From NCBI GenBank assembly GCA_004296815.1, contig SCVT01000633.1, positions 1 through 9,580 on the forward strand: a stretch of DNA of 9,580 nucleotides, written 5' to 3'. Positions 5,860-9,580 of the stretch are shown in pieces. The position numbers were made by a program, and so were the translations under genes. The notes beneath the pieces are model-generated. The model did no database searches. It had not been told where the DNA came from and saw nothing but the letters and a program-made list of their open reading frames with translations. Position 1 is the first letter of the stretch; every line of letters starts with the position of its first letter. This DNA is from Reyranella sp. (GTDB lineage: Bacteria > Pseudomonadota > Alphaproteobacteria > Reyranellales > Reyranellaceae).

Positions 5860-6708
5860 ATGACCGGGACGCCGTTCCTCAAGATGCACGGGCTGGGCAA
5901 CGACTTCGTCGTGCTCGATGCGCGCGATGGCGCCCTGTCGCTGTCGACCCGCAGCCGCCGCGCCATCGCCGACCGGCGGCTGGGCGTGGGCTGCGACCAG
6001 CTCATCGTGCTGGAGCCGCCGACCGAGCGCGACGCCGACGTCTTCATGCGCATCTACAATCCCGATGGCACGGAAGCCGGCGCCTGCGGCAACGCCACGC
6101 GCTGCGTCGCTTCGCTGGTGATGGACGAGCGCAAGTCGGACCAGATCACGGTGCAGACGATCGCGGGCCTGCTCGAATCCCAGAAGACCGGCAAGGGAAG
6201 CAACGGCCTGCCGGTGATCACCGTCGACATGGGCCCGGCGCGCCTGGACTGGCGCGAGATCCCGGTCGCCACCGCCTGCGACACCAACCACATGCCGGTC
6301 GGCCTGGGTCCGCTGCAGGATCCGGTCGGCACCAACATGGGCAACCCGCACGCCACCTTCTTCGTGGACGATCTCGACGCGATTGCGATCACCGAGCTCG
6401 GGCCGAAGCTGGAGCACGACCGCTTCTTCCCGGAGCGCGTGAACGTCGGCGTGGCGCAGCTCATTGCTGAGAACAAGGTGCGCCTGCGCGTCTGGGAACG
6501 CGGCGCGGGCCTCACGCTCGCCTGCGGCTCGGGCGCCTGCGCGGCAGGCGTCGCGGCGGCGCGCCGCGGCCTCACCGGCCGCAAGGTCGATATCGTGATG
6601 GAGCACGGCACGCTCGGCATCGAGTGGCTGCGCGACGGCAATGTCACGATGACCGGCGGCATCTCGCGCGCCTACAGGGGCGAGCTCGATGGCTCGCTGC
6701 TGAAATGA
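5860..6708 (+). CDS. dapF: Diaminopimelate epimerase
   Basis: PLP-independent racemase that converts LL- to meso-diaminopimelate, the cross-linking residue of Gram-negative peptidoglycan and the precursor of lysine. It is 282 aa, full length. The two catalytic cysteines are in place: Cys76 in NPDGTEAGACGNATRC (67-82) and Cys222 in LACGSGACA (220-228). Other landmarks are FLKMHGLGNDFVVLD (6-20), MGNPHATFFVDD (160-171) and RVNVGVAQ (193-200). The N- and C-terminal halves form the usual pseudo-symmetric pair. The ATG at 5860 lies 6 bases after the GT-like gene stop, without a good ribosome binding site, suggesting translational coupling. The stop overlaps the ftsY start (ATGA). In many alphaproteobacteria mtaB lies between dapF and ftsY (recalled, not checked here); it is absent from this position. 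Confidence 0.97.
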   Translation: MTGTPFLKMHGLGNDFVVLDARDGALSLSTRSRRAIADRRLGVGCDQLIVLEPPTERDADVFMRIYNPDGTEAGACGNATRCVASLVMDERKSDQITVQTIAGLLESQKTGKGSNGLPVITVDMGPARLDWREIPVATACDTNHMPVGLGPLQDPVGTNMGNPHATFFVDDLDAIAITELGPKLEHDRFFPERVNVGVAQLIAENKVRLRVWERGAGLTLACGSGACAAGVAAARRGLTGRKVDIVMEHGTLGIEWLRDGNVTMTGGISRAYRGELDGSLLK

Positions 6709-7766
6709 GCGAGACGGAACCCGAGAAGAAGAGCTGGTTCGCGCGGCTTCGGTCGCGAGAAACCCCGGCCGTCGAGACGCCCGAGCCGGCTCCTGTCGAA
6801 GCCGTGACCGAATCGGCCGCTGAGCAGGATGCCGAGGTCGAGAAGAAGAGCGGCTGGCTGTCGCGGCTGCGCGACGGACTCTCCAAGTCGACCAAGCGGG
6901 TCACCGAGAGCATCACCGGCCTCTTCACCAAGAAGAAGCTCGACCAGGAGACGCTCAACGAGCTCGAGGATGCGCTGATCCAGGCCGACCTCGGCATCAG
7001 CGTGGCGGCCCGTCTGGTCGAGAAGCTCGGCAAGGAGCGCTTCGGCAAGGAAGTCACCGACGAGGAGGTCCGCGCGGCCTTCGCCGACGACATCGCCGAG
7101 ATCCTGCAGCCGGTCGCCGTCCCGCTCGTCATCGACCCGGCGCGCAAGCCGCACGTCATCCTGGTGATCGGCGTCAACGGCAGCGGCAAGACCACGACCA
7201 TCGCCAAGCTCGCCAACCTGCACAAGGGCGAGGGCCGCAAGGTCATGCTGGCGGCGGGCGATACGTTCCGCGCCGCCGCGGTCGAGCAGCTCAAGGTGTG
7301 GGGCGATCGCGCCGGCGTGCCGGTCGTTTCCAAGGATACCGGCGCCGATGCGGCAGGCCTCGCCTACGAGGCGCTGGAGCGTGCGAAGGCGGAGAAGTGC
7401 GACGTGCTGCTGATCGATACGGCCGGCCGCCTGCACAACAAGACCAACCTGATGGAAGAGCTCGCCAAGATCGTGCGCGTCATCCGCAAGCTCGATCCCG
7501 AGGCGCCGCATTCCTGCCTGCTGGTGCTCGACGCCACCACCGGCCAGAATGCCCACGCCCAGGTGGAAACCTTCAGGACCATGTCGCCGGTCGACGCGCT
7601 CGTTCTCACCAAGCTCGACGGCAGCGCCAAGGGTGGCGTGCTGGTGGCGCTCGCCGAGAAGTTCAAGCTGCCGGTCGTGGCCATCGGCATCGGCGAGGGC
7701 ATCGACGATCTTCGGCCGTTCGAGGCGCGCGCTTTCGCGCGCGGATTGATGGGGTTGCCGGCATGA
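6705..7766 (+). CDS. ftsY: Signal recognition particle receptor FtsY
   Basis: Membrane-associated GTPase that docks SRP-ribosome complexes at the translocon. The protein is 353 aa. A short charged N-terminal region (1-75) contains two copies of an amphipathic motif, EKKSWFARLR (7-16) and EKKSGWLSRLR (46-56), probably membrane-binding. The N domain is at about 78-145 and the G domain follows, with GVNGSGKTTTIAKL (156-169), GDTFRAAAVEQL (185-196), DTAGRL (238-243), TKLDGSAKGG (302-311) and IGEGIDDLRPF (329-339). E. coli FtsY is 497 aa because of a much longer acidic A domain; alphaproteobacterial forms are short like this one. The ATG overlaps the dapF stop by four bases; the frame is open upstream, but that part lies within dapF. 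The stop overlaps the ispZ start in the same way. Its partner Ffh is encoded 3.2 kb away in the divergent operon. Confidence 0.97.
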   Translation: MSETEPEKKSWFARLRSRETPAVETPEPAPVEAVTESAAEQDAEVEKKSGWLSRLRDGLSKSTKRVTESITGLFTKKKLDQETLNELEDALIQADLGISVAARLVEKLGKERFGKEVTDEEVRAAFADDIAEILQPVAVPLVIDPARKPHVILVIGVNGSGKTTTIAKLANLHKGEGRKVMLAAGDTFRAAAVEQLKVWGDRAGVPVVSKDTGADAAGLAYEALERAKAEKCDVLLIDTAGRLHNKTNLMEELAKIVRVIRKLDPEAPHSCLLVLDATTGQNAHAQVETFRTMSPVDALVLTKLDGSAKGGVLVALAEKFKLPVVAIGIGEGIDDLRPFEARAFARGLMGLPA

Positions 7767-8359
7767 GCACGGAAAAGGCCGAGGAGAACGGCGCGCGCAG
7801 GCTCTACGCCACGGCGCTCGAGCTCGGGCCGCTGGTCCTGTTCTTCATCGCCAACGGCCGCTGGGGCATCTACTGGGGCACCGGCATCTTCATCGTCGCG
7901 ACGGCGATCGCGCTGCCCTGCTACCGCTGGCTGGAGAAGCGCTGGCCGGTCATGCCGCTGGTCGGCGGCTTCTTCGTGCTGGTGTTCGGCGGCCTCACCA
8001 TCTGGCTGCAGGACGAGACCTTCATCAAGCTGAAGCCCACCATCGTGAACTGCCTGTTCGGCACGATCCTGGGCGGCGGCCTGCTGATCTTCAAGAAGCC
8101 GCTGCTGAAGCCCTTGTTCGGCGCGGCCTTCAAGCTGACGGATGAGGGCTGGTACCGCCTTACGCTGCGGTGGACGGTGTTTTTCTTCGTGCTGGCCGTG
8201 GTCAACGAGGTGATGTGGCGGAACTTCCCGACCGACACCTGGATCGCCAGCAAGATGTTCCTGAGCTTCCCGCTGACCCTGGTCTTCGCGTTCCTGCAGA
8301 TCCCGCTGCTGAAGCGCCACTGGGACGGTGACGACAATCCCTTCGCGCGCGGGAGCTGA
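7763..8359 (+). CDS. ispZ: Septation protein A / inner-membrane protein YciB (IspZ)
   Basis: 198-aa polytopic inner-membrane protein of the IspZ/YciB family, linked in enterobacteria to septation and envelope synthesis; its biochemical role is unclear. Family signatures are LELGPLVLFFIANGRWG (19-35), GTGIFIVATAIAL (39-51), FGGLTIWLQDETFIKLKPT (75-93) and the C-terminal DEGWYRLTLRW plus AVVNEVMWRN segment. There are about five or six hydrophobic segments, separated by short basic loops. The ATG overlaps the ftsY stop (ATGA), and FtsY-ispZ adjacency is common in alphaproteobacteria. The stop is 3 bases from the convergent NUDIX gene stop, with no terminator hairpin in between. The old name 'intracellular septation protein' reflects a phenotype, not a known activity. 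Confidence 0.93.
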   Translation: MSTEKAEENGARRLYATALELGPLVLFFIANGRWGIYWGTGIFIVATAIALPCYRWLEKRWPVMPLVGGFFVLVFGGLTIWLQDETFIKLKPTIVNCLFGTILGGGLLIFKKPLLKPLFGAAFKLTDEGWYRLTLRWTVFFFVLAVVNEVMWRNFPTDTWIASKMFLSFPLTLVFAFLQIPLLKRHWDGDDNPFARGS

Positions 8360-8362
8360 GGC

Positions 8363-8959
8363 TCAGACGCCTTCCGGCTTCCGGGGCGGCCACATGCGGG
8401 CGAGGTCGCCCGTGGGGTTGGAGTAGGTCGCGAAGTCGGCCTTGCCACGCGACTGGTGGAAATGCGCCAGCGCCCACACGACGGTCGGGAAGGCGAGCTG
8501 ATCCCAGGGGATGTCGGCCCAGTCGACCAGCGCCACTTCCTCGCTCTCGACGCCCGCCGCGATGTCGGCGGTCACGAGCCGCGCGCGATACATGATCTGC
8601 ACCTGGCCGATGCGCGCCACGCTGTACATGGCGAGCAGGCGGTCGATCTCGATGGTGGCGCAGGCCTCTTCCTTGGCCTCGCGCTGGGCGGCCTGCTCGG
8701 TCGTCTCGCCGAGTTCCATGTAGCCCGCAGGCAGGGTCCAGAAGCCCTTGCGCGGCTCGATCGCGCGCTTGGCGAGGAGAATCTTGTCGTTCCAGGTGCA
8801 GACCGCACCCGCGACGAGCTTGGGGTTCTGGTAGTGGATGAACTCGCAGCGGCCGCAGACCAGCCGCTCGCGGTTGTCGCCTTCGGGGATGCGCTTCTCG
8901 AAATGCTCGGGCGGATCCCACGGGAGCCGCGGGCGGTCGGGTACGGTCGGGCCACTCAT
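8363..8959 (-). CDS. NUDIX hydrolase with N-terminal CxxC motif
   Basis: 198-aa nucleotide-diphosphate hydrolase family protein. The NUDIX box GYMELGETTEQAAQREAKEEACA (79-101) keeps the catalytic REXXEE core (Arg93, Glu94, Glu97, Glu98) and the upstream Glu85. The usual Gly of EExG is replaced by Cys100, a tolerated variant in relatives that read EEAxA. A CGRC pair (35-38) followed by IHYQNPK resembles the NUDIX N-terminal ribbon, but only one Cys pair is visible, so zinc binding is uncertain. The substrate cannot be told from sequence; NADH- or ADP-ribose-type substrates are possible. The ATG at 8959 is preceded by AGGA, which overlaps the pgk stop. The frame is open further upstream only as a shadow of pgk. 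Co-transcription with pgk is likely. Confidence 0.9.
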   Translation of the reverse strand: MSGPTVPDRPRLPWDPPEHFEKRIPEGDNRERLVCGRCEFIHYQNPKLVAGAVCTWNDKILLAKRAIEPRKGFWTLPAGYMELGETTEQAAQREAKEEACATIEIDRLLAMYSVARIGQVQIMYRARLVTADIAAGVESEEVALVDWADIPWDQLAFPTVVWALAHFHQSRGKADFATYSNPTGDLARMWPPRKPEGV

Positions 8960-8968
8960 GGGCCCGAG

Positions 8969-8972
8969 TCCT
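8969..8972 (-). promoter_or_regulatory. Ribosome binding site of the NUDIX gene, overlapping the pgk stop
   Basis: AGGA is formed by the last two bases of the pgk TAG stop and the next two bases, 9 bases before the NUDIX ATG at 8959. This layout suggests that the two genes share a transcript and that translation is coupled. Confidence 0.5.
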
Positions 8973-9580
8973 ACGCCGCCCGAATGAGCGCCGCAACGCC
9001 GGGCAGCGCCTTGCCTTCCATCCATTCGAGGAACGCGCCGCCGGCGGTCGAGACGTAGGAGAACTTCTCCTCGACACCCGCCGCGGCCAGCGCCGCGACC
9101 GTGTCGCCGCCGCCCGCCACCGAGAGCAGCTTGCCCGCTGCCGTCAGGCGCGCCACTTCCTGCGCTACCGCGACGGTGCCGGTGTCGAAGGGCTTCATCT
9201 CGAAGGCGCCGAGCGGTCCGTTCCACACGACGGTGGCGCAGCCCGCGAGCTCGTTCTTGTAGAGCTCGATCGACTTCGGGCCGACATCGAGGATCATCTG
9301 GTCATCCGGGCAGGCCTTCGCGTCGACGACCTTGTTCGCGGCCTCGGCCTTGAACTCGCCCGCGACCACGACGTCGATCGGCAGCAGCACGGCGCACTTG
9401 GCGGCCTTCGCCTTCTCCAGGATCTCGAGCGCGGTGGCGGCGAGGTCCTTCTCGGCCAGCGACTTGCCGATCTTGATCCCCTGCGCGTGCAGGAAAGTGT
9501 TGGCCATGCCGCCGCCGATGATCAGCTTGTCGGTCTTGCCCACGAGGTTGCCCAGCAGGTCGAGCTTGGTCGAGACCTTG
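8971..9580 (-). CDS. pgk: Phosphoglycerate kinase, C-terminal half (5' end outside window)
   Basis: Glycolytic and gluconeogenic enzyme that moves a phosphate between 1,3-bisphosphoglycerate and ADP. About 202 residues are visible, the C-terminal nucleotide-binding domain of a protein normally near 390-400 aa. Landmarks are [20 protein letters not shown] at the window edge, [40 protein letters not shown] (the nucleotide phosphate loop) and [18 protein letters not shown], then [10 protein letters not shown] before the TAG stop. The reading frame is intact and continues off the right edge. It is upstream of, and probably co-transcribed with, the NUDIX gene, whose ribosome binding site overlaps its stop codon. 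Confidence 0.97.
   Translation of the reverse strand, partial: KVSTKLDLLGNLVGKTDKLIIGGGMANTFLHAQGIKIGKSLAEKDLAATALEILEKAKAAKCAVLLPIDVVVAGEFKAEAANKVVDAKACPDDQMILDVGPKSIELYKNELAGCATVVWNGPLGAFEMKPFDTGTVAVAQEVARLTAAGKLLSVAGGGDTVAALAAAGVEEKFSYVSTAGGAFLEWMEGKALPGVAALIRAA

Noticed and set aside
4897..6606. 569-codon minus-strand open frame opposite the GT-like gene and dapF.
   Set aside because: It is a shadow of dapF and the GT-like gene in the opposite strand, with low-complexity Arg/His/Ala content and no recognisable motif.
8960..9226. 89-residue N-terminal extension of the NUDIX frame.
   Set aside because: It lies entirely opposite pgk coding frame information on the same strand, in another frame; the ATG at 8959 has its own ribosome binding site and gives a normal-length protein.

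Overview
This is a GC-rich (by eye roughly two thirds G+C) chromosomal segment from an alphaproteobacterium. The evidence is the gene order ffh-rpsP-rimM-trmD-rplS lying next to dapF-ftsY-ispZ, and the protein sequences themselves (alanine-rich S16 tail, short FtsY N-terminus, 'SLDTRRPAA' in Ffh). A Rhodospirillales or Reyranella-like lineage would fit, but that placement is inference. Almost all of the sequence is coding. The only non-coding stretch of note is about 180 bases at 3490-3670.

Layout. Positions 1-3489 (minus strand) hold one translation and secretion operon, transcribed leftward: ffh (SRP GTPase), rpsP (S16), rimM (30S maturation), trmD (tRNA m1G37 methyltransferase) and rplS (L19, cut by the window edge). 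Gaps are 0-19 bases, and the rpsP stop shares a base with the rimM start. Upstream of ffh there is a good sigma70-type promoter (TTGACT, 17 bases, TATACC) and a leader of about 140 bases rich in inverted repeats. This includes a 12-bp hairpin followed by a broken U-tract, and an alternative long-range pairing that would compete with it. Positions 3671-4333 (plus) encode a CPBP-family membrane protease that starts divergently from the ffh promoter. Positions 4334-4930 (minus) encode a DsbA/kappa-GST-fold protein resembling 2-hydroxychromene-2-carboxylate isomerase. Positions 4969-8359 (plus) are a tightly packed four-gene unit: a GT8-like putative glycosyltransferase, dapF, ftsY and ispZ/yciB, with a 6-base gap and then two ATGA overlaps. 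Positions 8363-9580 (minus) hold a NUDIX hydrolase behind the 3' half of pgk.

How the genes work together. Ffh and FtsY, the protein pair that delivers membrane proteins to the translocon, lie 3.2 kb apart in two divergent operons, each linked to translation or cell-envelope genes. DapF supplies meso-diaminopimelate for peptidoglycan and lysine. IspZ/YciB is an inner-membrane protein tied to septation and envelope integrity. The three genes between the two core operons (CPBP protease, HCCA-isomerase-like protein, GT-like protein) are accessory.

I found no mobile element, CRISPR array, tRNA or rRNA, and no clearly new multi-gene system. The best candidates for new biology are the structured ffh leader, the unassigned GT8-like protein at the head of the dapF-ftsY-ispZ unit, and an unusual palindrome-bearing insertion in the Ffh G domain.
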